NCBI GenBank assembly: GCA_965662575.1
Contig: CBFIHN010000032.1
Span: 1-18,410, forward strand
DNA length: 18,410 nt
DNA from: CBFIHN01 sp965662575
GTDB taxonomy: Bacteria; Pseudomonadota; Gammaproteobacteria; Francisellales; CACEW01
Direction: 5' to 3'
The position numbers were made by a program, and so were the translations under genes. The notes beneath the pieces were generated by a model. That model saw only the letters and a list, made by a program, of their open reading frames with translations. It searched no databases and was not told where the DNA came from. Numbering within the stretch: the stretch's first letter is position 1; each line of letters opens with the position of its first letter. Shown here one piece after another: positions 7,193 to 15,004 of the stretch.

Positions 7193-9029
7193 ACAAAAAA
7201 CTGTTAAGGCAAAACTGGCCGCGCTAAGTTCTGGTCCGGGTGTCTACCAAATGTTAGATGCCCGCGCGAATATTATTTACATAGGCAAAGCAAAAAATCT
7301 TAAAAACCGTGTCAGCAGCTATTTTAATCGTCAAGGGCTGGATAGCAAAACCCAGCAATTAGTCAGTCAAATTGCTGATATTCACACTATGCACACAGAA
7401 AGTGAACGCGATGCGCTACTACTTGAAATCGCACTGATTAAAAAATACCGTCCGCGTTATAACGTTCTATTTCGTGATGATAAAAGCTATCCTTACTTAT
7501 ATTTGTCAGATCATAATCAGTTTCCTAGGCTAATCGCTATTCGTGGCAAACCATTTAAACATGGTACCTATTTTGGTCCTTATCCCAATATGCATTCTGT
7601 GCGCAACACTTTAAAACTGATCCAGAAAGTCTTTACCGTCAGACAATGCAGCGATCAAGATTTTGCACACCGCTCACGACCTTGCTTGCAATTTCAAATC
7701 CAACGTTGCTCTGCACCATGCGCGGCACAAATTACCGTCGAAGAGTATCGCGAAGATAGCAACAACCTCAAGTTATTCCTGCAAGGAAAAAATCAAGAAG
7801 TCTTAAAAACTCTGGGTGCTAAGATGACTACAGCATCAGACGACCTCAACTTTGAACTAGCCATTAAATATCGTCATCAGGTGCAACAATTACAAACACT
7901 ACAGCAACAACAATCAATCAGCAGTCACGAATACCATGCCGATATTGATGTGATTGCCCTAGCTCATGACCATCATTGCTATTGTCTACAGTTGCTCTTC
8001 ATCCGCCAAGGACAAGTGCTTGCAACAGAAAGTTACTTCCCTAAACTCATGAAAAACGAATCAGAGTGTGACGTCATTGATGCCTTTATCAAACAATTCT
8101 ATAGCCAAGGCATTGGCGCAGATAACCCACCGCGGCAAATTCTTTTACCACAACATCCGGCGATTAAAGCACGTCATCATGATTTTCAGCAGTTGCTCAA
8201 CTTGATCTGTGACCACCCGCCAAAACTGATTCAGCAACGTAATAGTAATCGCCAAGCTTGGCAAACAACTGCTGAACTCAACGCCAAACAAGCGCTTGAT
8301 ACACACCTGCGTCATCAATACTATTTGCTAGCACAATTTGAACAATTACAGCATATCCTCAACATAACGAAAACAATCGATCATATTGAGTGCTTCGATA
8401 TCAGCCACACTCAAGGTGAAGCAACGATGGCTTCATGCGTTGTTTTCACAGCCAAAGGCGCTAATAAACAGCGCTATCGTCGGTTCAATATTAATGATAT
8501 TCAAGCAGGTGATGACTACCAGGCCATTTACCAAGCAGTATACCGCCGCTATAAACGCCTGATTGCTGAGGGCAAAAATTTGCCACAGCTCATTCTGATT
8601 GACGGTGGTAAGGGCCAATTATCGAAAGCGCAACAAGCACTGACAACACTGGGCATTAGTCAGCAGACACATTTGGTTGGTGTTGCAAAAGGTCCAAGCA
8701 GAAAAGCTGGTTTAGAACAATTATGGCAAGTGCATGAAAATAGTGCAAGACAACTCCGTGAAGACAATCCAGCCTTACATTTAATCCAACAAATTCGTGA
8801 TGAAGCACATCGCTTTGCTATTAGTGGTATGCGTCATCAACGGAGCAAAACCCGTAAATCATCTTATCTAGAAACCTTATCCGGTATTGGAGAAAAGCGT
8901 CGTACAGCACTGCTCAAACATTTTGGCAGCTTAGAGAACATTCGTCAAGCAACGATGGTTGAATTGGAGAAGGTCGAAGGAATCAGTGAAAAAACTGCCG
9001 CCAGTCTATACCAGCAGCTGCATTCATAA
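7182..9029 (+). CDS. uvrC: Excinuclease ABC subunit C
   Basis: UvrC makes the dual incisions in nucleotide excision repair with UvrAB. It has 615 residues (E. coli 610). The N-terminal GIY-YIG nuclease is GPGVYQM...IIYIGKAKNLKNR, for the 3' cut. A Cys-rich segment (RPCLQFQIQRCSAPCAA) and a UVR-type helical region follow. The RNase H-like nuclease for the 5' cut shows ECFDISH, AGDDYQ, ILIDGGKGQL and DEAHRFAI with the expected Asp/Asp/Asp/His. A C-terminal helix-hairpin-helix pair (LSGIGEKRRTALLKHFGS) ends it. I chose the ATG at 7182 over the TTG at 7179. It overlaps the response regulator by 11 bases, and its TAA overlaps the U-tract of the opposing 6S RNA. Confidence 0.96.
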   Translation: MPSEQKTVKAKLAALSSGPGVYQMLDARANIIYIGKAKNLKNRVSSYFNRQGLDSKTQQLVSQIADIHTMHTESERDALLLEIALIKKYRPRYNVLFRDDKSYPYLYLSDHNQFPRLIAIRGKPFKHGTYFGPYPNMHSVRNTLKLIQKVFTVRQCSDQDFAHRSRPCLQFQIQRCSAPCAAQITVEEYREDSNNLKLFLQGKNQEVLKTLGAKMTTASDDLNFELAIKYRHQVQQLQTLQQQQSISSHEYHADIDVIALAHDHHCYCLQLLFIRQGQVLATESYFPKLMKNESECDVIDAFIKQFYSQGIGADNPPRQILLPQHPAIKARHHDFQQLLNLICDHPPKLIQQRNSNRQAWQTTAELNAKQALDTHLRHQYYLLAQFEQLQHILNITKTIDHIECFDISHTQGEATMASCVVFTAKGANKQRYRRFNINDIQAGDDYQAIYQAVYRRYKRLIAEGKNLPQLILIDGGKGQLSKAQQALTTLGISQQTHLVGVAKGPSRKAGLEQLWQVHENSARQLREDNPALHLIQQIRDEAHRFAISGMRHQRSKTRKSSYLETLSGIGEKRRTALLKHFGSLENIRQATMVELEKVEGISEKTAASLYQQLHS

Positions 9030-9032
9030 AAA

Positions 9033-9212
9033 GGGTGGCGCTTGCAACATGCGATCCTGTTACCTCGAACCGAAAGGCTCAAGTGGGTGCCAATACAGTG
9101 TCTTGGGCTTCTCAGTCAAGCTGAGCTTGCACGCTAACACCATAATTTAACTCCCTGTATTTTAACGTTGGCTCAAGAAATCAAAGACCAACACATCACA
9201 TAGCGCCATAGG
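9033..9212 (-). ncRNA. ssrS: 6S RNA
   Basis: 6S RNA binds the sigma-70 RNA polymerase holoenzyme by mimicking an open promoter, and represses transcription in stationary phase. Read on the minus strand, the 3' half follows E. coli 6S closely in order: a GCAAGCTC/CTGAGAAGCC segment (E. coli GCATGCTC...CCGAGAAGCC), then CACTTGAGCC-TTTC-GGTTCGAGG (E. coli CACCTTGAACCAAGGGTTCAAGG), then GTAACAGGATCGCA (E. coli GTTACAGCCTGCGG). The 5' half has TTGAGCCAACGTTAAAATAC against E. coli CTGAGCCGATATTTCATACC. The ends close in a 7-bp stem, TGGCGCT (9208-9202) with AGCGCCA (9042-9036), followed by five U at 9032-9028. The length of about 180 nt is normal. Exact ends are estimates. The gene is convergent with uvrC and divergent from yciA. 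Confidence 0.88.
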
Positions 9213-9298
9213 CAAAACGCTGAGGGAACTTATATTCCGTGTTCGTTAGCGTTATAATGCTACTATAACTGAATATAATGAATCTGTGAAGAGGTATT
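9213..9298. promoter_or_regulatory. Divergent promoter region of 6S RNA and yciA
   Basis: This short spacer must hold promoters for both directions. For the plus-strand thioesterase there are two TATAAT boxes (9253-9258 and 9274-9279) and a ribosome binding site GAAGAGG (9288-9294) five bases before the ATG. For 6S RNA on the minus strand, TATAAG (9234-9229) is a suitable -10 box, about 20 bases before the estimated 5' end, which would give a short processed leader. No convincing -35 box is seen for either. Confidence 0.45.
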
Positions 9299-9700
9299 AT
9301 GAATGAAGCACTCAAACAGCCGCAAGGTGAGTTAGTTATTAGAACGATTGCCATGCCTGCTGACACTAACTTCAATGGTGATATCTTTGGTGGTTGGCTA
9401 TTATGTCAAATGGACTTAGGCGGTGCGGTGGCTGCACGCAAATATGCGAATAGCCGTATCACAACAGTTGCGATTAATGATATGACTTTTCGTCATCCAG
9501 TCCAGGTGGGTGATACGTTATGCTGCTACGCTAAGTTTCTTCGTTGTGGTACCAAATCAATGACCTTTAATATTAATGCTTGGATTCGCCGCCAAGGAAC
9601 AGGAGAGCATGTTTGTGTCACAGATGCTGATTTCACCTACGTTGCCATTGATGAACAAGGTCAATCGATTCCTATTGACCATCAAGGGAGACCAGCATGA
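9299..9700 (+). CDS. yciA: Acyl-CoA thioesterase YciA
   Basis: This hotdog-fold thioesterase hydrolyses a broad range of acyl-CoAs to free acids and CoA, and acts in the cytoplasm. Its 133 residues align along their length with E. coli YciA (132): QGELVIRTIAMPADTNFNGD, then IFGGWLLCQMDLGGA with the catalytic Asp in the NGDIFGGW motif, then MTFRHPVQVGDTLCCYA and a C-terminal TYVAIDEQG strand. GAAGAGG upstream supports the start. Its TGA overlaps the ATG of ygfB (ATGA), so yciA, ygfB and pmbA form one coupled unit that diverges from the 6S RNA gene. Confidence 0.93.
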   Translation: MNEALKQPQGELVIRTIAMPADTNFNGDIFGGWLLCQMDLGGAVAARKYANSRITTVAINDMTFRHPVQVGDTLCCYAKFLRCGTKSMTFNINAWIRRQGTGEHVCVTDADFTYVAIDEQGQSIPIDHQGRPA

Positions 9701-10269
9701 GCCATGAACTCCCCTCATTTGTCACTATCGAACAAGCCCTCACCTTACTGGAAGCCCCTGGCGGTGCGGCTGAAGCACAAGGCTTGCTCACTGCTCTATT
9801 TTGCTCTGATGTGGCAATTAATGTAGATGCATGGGTGAGCTCATTTCTCTCCCAACCAATTCAACAGGCGGATATTGCTAAAAAAGATGCGGCAGAATCA
9901 TGCCAACAACTATTTCATGCAACACAAGCCAGTATTCGTAGTGATAGTTATGACTTTGAATTGCTATTACCAGATGATGATGAATCATTGACTGAGCGTA
10001 TTGAAGCACTATCACTGTGGTGTCAAGGTTTTTTGACGGGGCTTAATCTCATGAATATTGATGTGGAAAACCAAAAGGCAGAGTTGCAAGAAGCCTTTGA
10101 TGATCTAGTCAAATTTGCTTGTTTACAACCTGGAGATGAAAAAGATGGTGACCAAGAAATGGAAACCGCTTATGTTGAGCTAGTCGAGTACACACGCACG
10201 GCAACACAACTGGTTTATAGTGAGCGTACATCAATGCGCAAAAAGAAACTTGCTGCCACTGTGCATTAA
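9697..10269 (+). CDS. ygfB: UPF0149/YgfB family protein
   Basis: This 190-residue all-helical protein matches the YgfB family, with EAQGLLTALFCSD near the start, the central acidic LLPDDDESLTERIEALSLWC and the family core CQGFLTGLNL, and a C-terminal EYTRTATQLVY. In Pseudomonas aeruginosa YgfB is a regulatory protein that restrains the AlpA-dependent ampDh3 programme; in E. coli its role is poorly known. E. coli ygfB is close to zapA-ssrS, and here too it is only about 0.5 kb from 6S RNA, a retained association. Translation is coupled to yciA through ATGA. The last residues are basic (RKKKLAA). Confidence 0.88.
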   Translation: MSHELPSFVTIEQALTLLEAPGGAAEAQGLLTALFCSDVAINVDAWVSSFLSQPIQQADIAKKDAAESCQQLFHATQASIRSDSYDFELLLPDDDESLTERIEALSLWCQGFLTGLNLMNIDVENQKAELQEAFDDLVKFACLQPGDEKDGDQEMETAYVELVEYTRTATQLVYSERTSMRKKKLAATVH

Positions 10270-10273
10270 TCCT

Positions 10274-11599
10274 ATGGCAGATCAAGCATCAGATCACGAG
10301 ACCTGCTTACAAAGGCTCCTCGAGTACGCCCAGAAAAAAGGCGCTAGCGCGGCTGAAGCGTGTATCGCACATGGTCTAGGATTCACTAATACAGTGCGCC
10401 AAGGGGCGTTAGAAACCATCGAGCAACACCAAGAACAGGGCTTAAGCATTAATGTCTATTTTGGGCAACGTTCTGGTTCTGCCTCCAGTAGTGACTTAAG
10501 TGAGCAAGCACTCTTAGAAACCGTTCATGCCGCATGTGATATTGCAAAATACACACAGAAAGATCCGTGCTCAGGGCTGGCTAATCCTGCAGAGCTTGCA
10601 ACTAAATGGCCAGAACTGCAACTTTATCACCCCTGGGATATCACCCCCGAACAGGCAACTGAACTTGCCCAACAGGGTGAAGCAGCCGGATTAGCAATTA
10701 AACAAATTAAAGCCAGCGATGGGGTGAGTGTTAGCACAGGAACCTCAAGGAGAACCTATGCAAATTCTCACGGGTTCCTCGATAGTCTCAATAGCAGTTA
10801 CCACAGTATTCACAGTTGCTTTATTGCTGAAGATAGCCAACACAATATGCAGCGCGCTGATGACTATAGTGGATGCCGTGATGCAAAAGATTTATTAGCC
10901 AGTGAAACTATTAGCAAACAAGCGGCACTAGATGCCGTTGCACAATTGTCACCGCAAAAAATACCCACTGGCGCAATGCCCGTCATTTTTTTATCTCCCG
11001 TTGCCAAAAGTCTCATCCGTACTTTTTTAGCAGCGATTCACGGAGGCAACTTATATCGCCAAAACTCTGTGCTGAGTGATCAGATGGGCCAATTAATTTT
11101 TCCCCCTTGGCTATCAATCGTTGAAGATCCTTTTGTTATCAAAGGACTAGCCAGCAGTCCCTATGATCATGATGGCGTGACTGTCAAAAAAAGAACACTG
11201 ATTGATCAAGGGTATTTACAAGGCTACCTACTCAATGCCTATAGTGCACGCCAGCTTGGCTTGGCGAACACGGGTAACGCGGGTGGTGCGCATAATATTT
11301 TCGTCTCACCGCAAGCATTAAGCTTTCAACAGCTGCTAAAACACATGGGCCGTGGCTTACTCGTCACAGATATGATTGGTGATGGTATCAACTTATTAAC
11401 TGGTGATTACTCGCGCGGCGCATCAGGGTTTTGGATAGAGCAGGGCGATATTCAACACCCTGTTGAAGAAATTACAATCGCTGGTAACCTCAAAGATATG
11501 TGGCAAGGGATTGAAGCAATCGCTAATGACAATAACCCCAATGGTAGTATCGATTGTGGGTCAATTTTAATTAATCAAATGATTGTTGCTAGCTGTTAA
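10274..11599 (+). CDS. pmbA: TldE/PmbA, metalloprotease subunit
   Basis: PmbA (TldE) forms a complex with TldD that degrades unfolded peptides, processes microcin B17 and acts on the CcdA antitoxin. In this family the zinc site lies in TldD, and no HExxxH is seen here, as expected. The ATG at 10274 gives 441 residues (E. coli 450) starting MADQASDHETCLQ, four bases after the ygfB stop; the longer frame from GTG at 10220 runs inside ygfB and is not credible. Family landmarks are YGQRSGSASSSDLS-like FGQRSGSASSSDLS near residue 70 and the C-terminal LLNAYSARQLGLANTGNAGG. TldD is not in the window. It ends against the decayed regulator copy at 11609. Confidence 0.92.
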   Translation: MADQASDHETCLQRLLEYAQKKGASAAEACIAHGLGFTNTVRQGALETIEQHQEQGLSINVYFGQRSGSASSSDLSEQALLETVHAACDIAKYTQKDPCSGLANPAELATKWPELQLYHPWDITPEQATELAQQGEAAGLAIKQIKASDGVSVSTGTSRRTYANSHGFLDSLNSSYHSIHSCFIAEDSQHNMQRADDYSGCRDAKDLLASETISKQAALDAVAQLSPQKIPTGAMPVIFLSPVAKSLIRTFLAAIHGGNLYRQNSVLSDQMGQLIFPPWLSIVEDPFVIKGLASSPYDHDGVTVKKRTLIDQGYLQGYLLNAYSARQLGLANTGNAGGAHNIFVSPQALSFQQLLKHMGRGLLVTDMIGDGINLLTGDYSRGASGFWIEQGDIQHPVEEITIAGNLKDMWQGIEAIANDNNPNGSIDCGSILINQMIVASC

Positions 11600-11608
11600 A
11601 CTAACATG

Positions 11609-11641
11609 GGCGTGGTTATTAACTAACAGAACTCGGATCGT
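11609..11641 (-). pseudogene. Decayed 5' fragment of a response regulator gene
   Basis: On the minus strand, positions 11641 to 11609 translate as TIRVLLVNNHA, against MIRVLLVDDHA at the start of the response regulator at 6554. The start codon is ACG in place of ATG, and both acidic-pocket Asp codons have become Asn. Similarity stops after 11 codons, 9 bases before the pmbA stop codon's far side, so the rest of the copy is gone. The upstream region is also copied (see next entry). It cannot be translated into a working regulator. Confidence 0.75.
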
Positions 11642-11809
11642 TTGAGTAGCCTCATTGCCACCACCTTATCACCGCTGGCTTATGCTTAACATGCTTCAAA
11701 AAATTACGTTACTCAACCAGTTTAGATTGCGCCATGAATACATGGTCCACTTTCTTGATGCTATGGGCATGATCTTAATCATATTTTTGCTGATTTGCTA
11801 CAAAAAAGT
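11642..11809 (-). repeat. Degenerate inverted copy of the response regulator promoter region
   Basis: Read on the minus strand, GTTGAGTAACGTAATTTTTTG (11717 downward, first 20 bases quoted elsewhere as a block) matches the block at 6480-6499, then GAAGCATG, GATAA and CAATGAGGCTACT follow in the same order and spacing (76 against 74 bases to the start codon). Further up, CTTTTTTGTAGCAAATCA (11808-11791) matches CTTTTTTGTTACAAATCA (6362-6379), with the spacing shortened from about 118 to 91 bases. In the 67 columns nearest the gene I counted 52 identities, and 14 of the 15 differences are transitions. It is an old, inverted, decayed duplicate. Confidence 0.75.
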
Positions 11810-12199
11810 TGCTCTAGGAAATCATAGTGCCTACAATGAGAAAGCCTTTTGTTATCCGACAGTCGGTCGTGTGCTTAATCTGATTGCATAGACAAGCCTG
11901 TTGCTATCTTAGTGCAGTTGGGAATTTTTTTTAACGTTCGCATTTTTGGTCTAGTACAGTTCGATAAATTTTTGTTCAAAGCTAAATTTTGTTTTCTTAC
12001 ATCGCTGGGTATTTCAGAAACATTAAGGCCTGGCATTTTATTAAAATTTTACCAGGTTAGCTATAGCAGAGTTTATCTCGTGGGGTACCAATCAATCAAT
12101 TAAGTACTGCTAAGTATGGCAGCCTCAACAATTCTGTAGTGAAACATAGTGCATGACTGGCTCATAAATAGTGTTTTTTGAGTTGTGAAGGAGAGTGTT
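11810..12199. other. Gene-free AT-rich stretch
   Basis: No convincing gene lies between the decayed regulator copy and the orphan protein at 12200. Two short plus-strand frames (about 78 and 63 codons) are not supported: the first overlaps the duplicated promoter, and both lack ribosome binding sites. A minus-strand frame of about 54 codons (12037 down to about 11876) starting MPGLNVSEIPSDVRK could be a coding remnant but is unrecognised. A partial inverted repeat CCTGG...CCAGG brackets an AT-rich core at about 12029-12056. GAAGGAGAG at 12187-12195 is the ribosome binding site of the next gene. Confidence 0.4.
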
Positions 12200-13474
12200 A
12201 TGTATAATATTTTTAATATATTTTTTTCTGGTTCTGAAAAAAATACAGATCAAACGTTAAGAGCCCCTAGGGGTGACGGTAAAGGTGATCCCTTGTTGAT
12301 GTTGGAAGAGGCCTTAAAAAAAATTGGTAATTTTACTAATTTCAACGACACTATAGAAAAGATCACTGTAGAGTATTATCAGAAACAGTCTGAAAATTTT
12401 CATAGTAATTATCCTACTCCAGAAGATAAACAAAAGATCTTTAATTCACTGGTTGTCGTCATGTCAAGACATGACAGTTCTATTAGTTATATCACTTCTT
12501 ATTTTTGGGACAATGAGGTCTATAGTTTGTTACGCCCGTCTCTTGAAATTTTTGCTTCCAATAGCCAGGGTGGCACTATTGACAGCCTTAAGTTGGATAA
12601 AACCATAGCTGATAAAGCGTTGCTTCATCACATTGTCGTTGAGCTGATAAAAGAAGCGCTGCAAGTAATAAATAGCCATGATTGCCTAAAAAAACAATAC
12701 TGCAAAGGGTTTTATCTAGAGCATTTGAGAAAGCCTGATAAGCATTATCCTGAGCTACAAGATAAAAAAAATGTGATTGCGTCGATTACGACCATTATTT
12801 CAGAGAATATACATAAACATAGTAGCCGTCAGAATGATCTAAAAAAAGGGGGTTTGATTCTCCAGAAGGCTCACCAGGTTATTGATGCATTCAGTAGTGA
12901 CCAGCTGGCATCTAATCAGGCTAGTCAGGATGTACTCAGTAAGAAATTCTCGAGTTACTGTGAACAGCGGCAATGTTTTACTAAGGTGTCTCGGTACATA
13001 GAAGATGCTTTAACAAAAGCTAGAGATAGCTATTCTGCGCAGGGTTCTGGTTTTTCCTGGTCTTATTTTTTTCTGGGGCAAGCTGATCCAATAAAACTTC
13101 GTTTTATTGAAGACGCAACTTCTATTCTTCAAGAATGCCGAAGTTCGACATACAAAGACCCAGATTATGTCAAAATACAACTGAAAAACTTACTATTACA
13201 AAGCGTTCGTGTGCTGTCACACCATCGTCTAGGTGTTCGGTATACAAACTATTTTCGCAGTACCCGTGCCTATGCGGCGGCTGAAGGTGATCTTCTAAAA
13301 GCCGCAAGTCTTCTCGGTATAGATAACAAAAAGTTGAATATCATTCAGGTAGAGGGTAAGAAGGGTTGCAGCGAGCAAGAATATTTCACTTATAAGGAAG
13401 CTAAAATTCATTATAGGGCAGAGCAGAGTGACCTCACGACAGATGCTGGAGATACAACTCCCTACGCGATATAA
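12200..13474 (+). CDS. Orphan helical protein, unknown function
   Basis: From the ATG at 12200, preceded by a strong GAAGGAGAG, the protein has 424 residues; the GTG at 12185 is not needed. It has no signal peptide, and apart from a short hydrophobic N-terminal patch (YNIFNIFF) no membrane segment. It is predicted mostly helical, with many Lys, Asn, Ser and Gln, and Cys scattered singly. Segments such as FSWSYFFLGQADP and SYFWDNEVYSLLRPSLEIF suggest a folded protein, but I recognise no domain. Codon use is more AT-rich than that of its neighbours icd and pmbA. It could be a secreted effector or a phage/plasmid remnant; nothing shows which. It converges on icd at the terminator 13485-13504. 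Confidence 0.75.
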   Translation: MYNIFNIFFSGSEKNTDQTLRAPRGDGKGDPLLMLEEALKKIGNFTNFNDTIEKITVEYYQKQSENFHSNYPTPEDKQKIFNSLVVVMSRHDSSISYITSYFWDNEVYSLLRPSLEIFASNSQGGTIDSLKLDKTIADKALLHHIVVELIKEALQVINSHDCLKKQYCKGFYLEHLRKPDKHYPELQDKKNVIASITTIISENIHKHSSRQNDLKKGGLILQKAHQVIDAFSSDQLASNQASQDVLSKKFSSYCEQRQCFTKVSRYIEDALTKARDSYSAQGSGFSWSYFFLGQADPIKLRFIEDATSILQECRSSTYKDPDYVKIQLKNLLLQSVRVLSHHRLGVRYTNYFRSTRAYAAAEGDLLKAASLLGIDNKKLNIIQVEGKKGCSEQEYFTYKEAKIHYRAEQSDLTTDAGDTTPYAI

Positions 13475-13484
13475 AGTCAATAAA

Positions 13485-13504
13485 AAGGCGGCTATCGCCG
13501 CCTT
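13485..13504. terminator. Bidirectional intrinsic terminator
   Basis: AAGGCGGC-TATC-GCCGCCTT is a perfect 8-bp GC-rich stem with a 4-base loop. On the minus strand it is followed by TTTTTATT, a good terminator for icd. On the plus strand it is followed by ATCTATTT and lies 10 bases after the stop of the orphan gene, so it can also end that transcript. Confidence 0.88.
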
Positions 13505-13528
13505 ATCTATTTACAGGTCAGGTTGTGA

Positions 13529-14782
13529 TCACATGTTTGAAACCATTGCATCGCCAAACTCAGAACAGCTCAGTAATGTTGCGCCATCCATTAAGCGCTC
13601 AAAGTCATACGTCACTGTTTTTGCCGCAATGGTTTTTTCCATAGCCTCGATAACCAGATCAGCTGCTTCTGTCCACCCCATATGGCGCAACATCATTTCT
13701 GCGGAAAGAATTAATGAACCTGGGTTGACTTTATCTTTGCCCGCGTATTTAGGCGCAGTGCCATGAGTCGCTTCGAAAATAGCTAAACCATCACTTAAGT
13801 TTGCCCCGGGTGCGATACCAATGCCGCCAACTTGAGCAGCCAGGGCATCGGAAACGTAGTCGCCATTTAAGTTTAGTGTTGCAATGACACTATATTCGGC
13901 GGGGCGAAGTAAGATTTGTTGTAAGAAGGCATCAGCAATAACATCTTTGACGACAATCATTTTGCCTGTTTTTGGATTTTTGAACTGACACCATGGGCCG
14001 CCATCAATTAATTCAGCGCCAAACTCAGTCCGTGCTAGTTCATAGCCCCATTCTTTAAACGCGCCTTCCGTAAATTTCATGATATTACCTTTGTGTACCA
14101 AAGTCACTGAGTCACGATCATTATCAATAGCATAGTGCATGGCTGCTCGCACTAAACGTTGTGTCCCTTCTTTGGATACTGGCTTAACCCCAATGCCGCA
14201 GTTGTCAGGGAAACGAATTTTATTGACCCCCATCTCATTATGTAGAAATTGGATAATTTTTTTCGCATCGTCTGTCTCCGCTTGCCACTCGATGCCTGCG
14301 TAGATATCTTCAGAGTTTTCACGGAAGATGACCATATTGGTTTTTTCAGGCTCTTTCAATGGGCTAGGGGTGCCGCGGAAGTAACGAACAGGGCGTAAGC
14401 AGGTGTAAAGATCTAGCAATTGACGCAGTGCTACGTTTAATGAGCGCATACCACCGCCAACAGGTGTTGTTAATGGGCCTTTAATGGCTACAACATATTC
14501 TTTCACTGCGGCCAGAGTTTCTTCCGGTAGCCAAGTATCGTTATCATAAACTTGTGTTGATTTTTCGCCAGCATAAATTTCCATCCAAGAAATTTTCTTA
14601 TCATTGCCATAGCTTTTTTTAACTGCCGCATCAATGACCTTACGCATTACCGGTGTAATATCAACACCAATACCATCGCCTTCGATAAAAGGTATAATCG
14701 GATGATGAGGTACATTAATTGAGCCGTCAGTATTCACTGTAATTTTTTCACCTGCTGGTACTTGGATTTTTTGATAAGTCAT
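13529..14782 (-). CDS. icd: Isocitrate dehydrogenase, NADP-dependent
   Basis: This TCA-cycle enzyme oxidises isocitrate to 2-oxoglutarate and CO2 with NADP. Its 417 residues match E. coli Icd (416) end to end. GGGMRSLNVALRQ holds the serine that the AceK kinase phosphorylates in E. coli; FRENSEDIYAGIEW and LVHKGNIMKFTEG are substrate-site segments; NLNGDYVSDALAAQVGG carries the metal-binding Asp residues; HGTAPKYAGKDKVNP and YDFERLMDG contain the Lys, Tyr, Val and Arg that favour NADP over NAD. AAAAGGAC before the ATG is the ribosome binding site. It ends at the strong terminator at 13485-13504. No aceK is present here. Confidence 0.97.
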   Translation of the reverse strand: MTYQKIQVPAGEKITVNTDGSINVPHHPIIPFIEGDGIGVDITPVMRKVIDAAVKKSYGNDKKISWMEIYAGEKSTQVYDNDTWLPEETLAAVKEYVVAIKGPLTTPVGGGMRSLNVALRQLLDLYTCLRPVRYFRGTPSPLKEPEKTNMVIFRENSEDIYAGIEWQAETDDAKKIIQFLHNEMGVNKIRFPDNCGIGVKPVSKEGTQRLVRAAMHYAIDNDRDSVTLVHKGNIMKFTEGAFKEWGYELARTEFGAELIDGGPWCQFKNPKTGKMIVVKDVIADAFLQQILLRPAEYSVIATLNLNGDYVSDALAAQVGGIGIAPGANLSDGLAIFEATHGTAPKYAGKDKVNPGSLILSAEMMLRHMGWTEAADLVIEAMEKTIAAKTVTYDFERLMDGATLLSCSEFGDAMVSNM

Positions 14783-15004
14783 GGGTTGTCCTTTTGATCG
14801 TGGCAGTTAGGAATGAATGTCTATTAGGGGCTATTGCAAGGCAATTTGATAGCAAACCATCGCTAGGCAAAAAATGGACAGAGTTGTGTTTATCCGTGAT
14901 AAACAAGCAGTTCCTCATTTTATTCAATAACGCTGGCGTAGCTAAAAATTATGTTGCAATGGCTCATTATAAGCTAATGCTGAGGCTGTGTGTAGCCTTA
15001 TCGA
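14783..15004 (-). promoter_or_regulatory. icd upstream region
   Basis: This 222-base spacer lies between the cysS stop and the icd start, both on the minus strand. TATAAT at 14971-14966 (minus) is a good -10 box and would give icd its own promoter with a long leader of about 175 nt. A small AGGCT/AGCCT hairpin lies just after the cysS stop (about 14983-14999), without a T-run, so it is a weak terminator at best. The plus-strand frame at 14794 has no support. Confidence 0.4.

Noticed and set aside
8959..9150. 63-codon plus-strand frame overlapping the end of uvrC
   Set aside because: It lies across the uvrC 3' end and the 6S RNA gene on the other strand; the RNA explains the conserved sequence better.
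11655..11891. 78-codon plus-strand frame with a hydrophobic middle
   Set aside because: It is antisense to the decayed copy of the regulator promoter, has no ribosome binding site, and is explained by that duplication.
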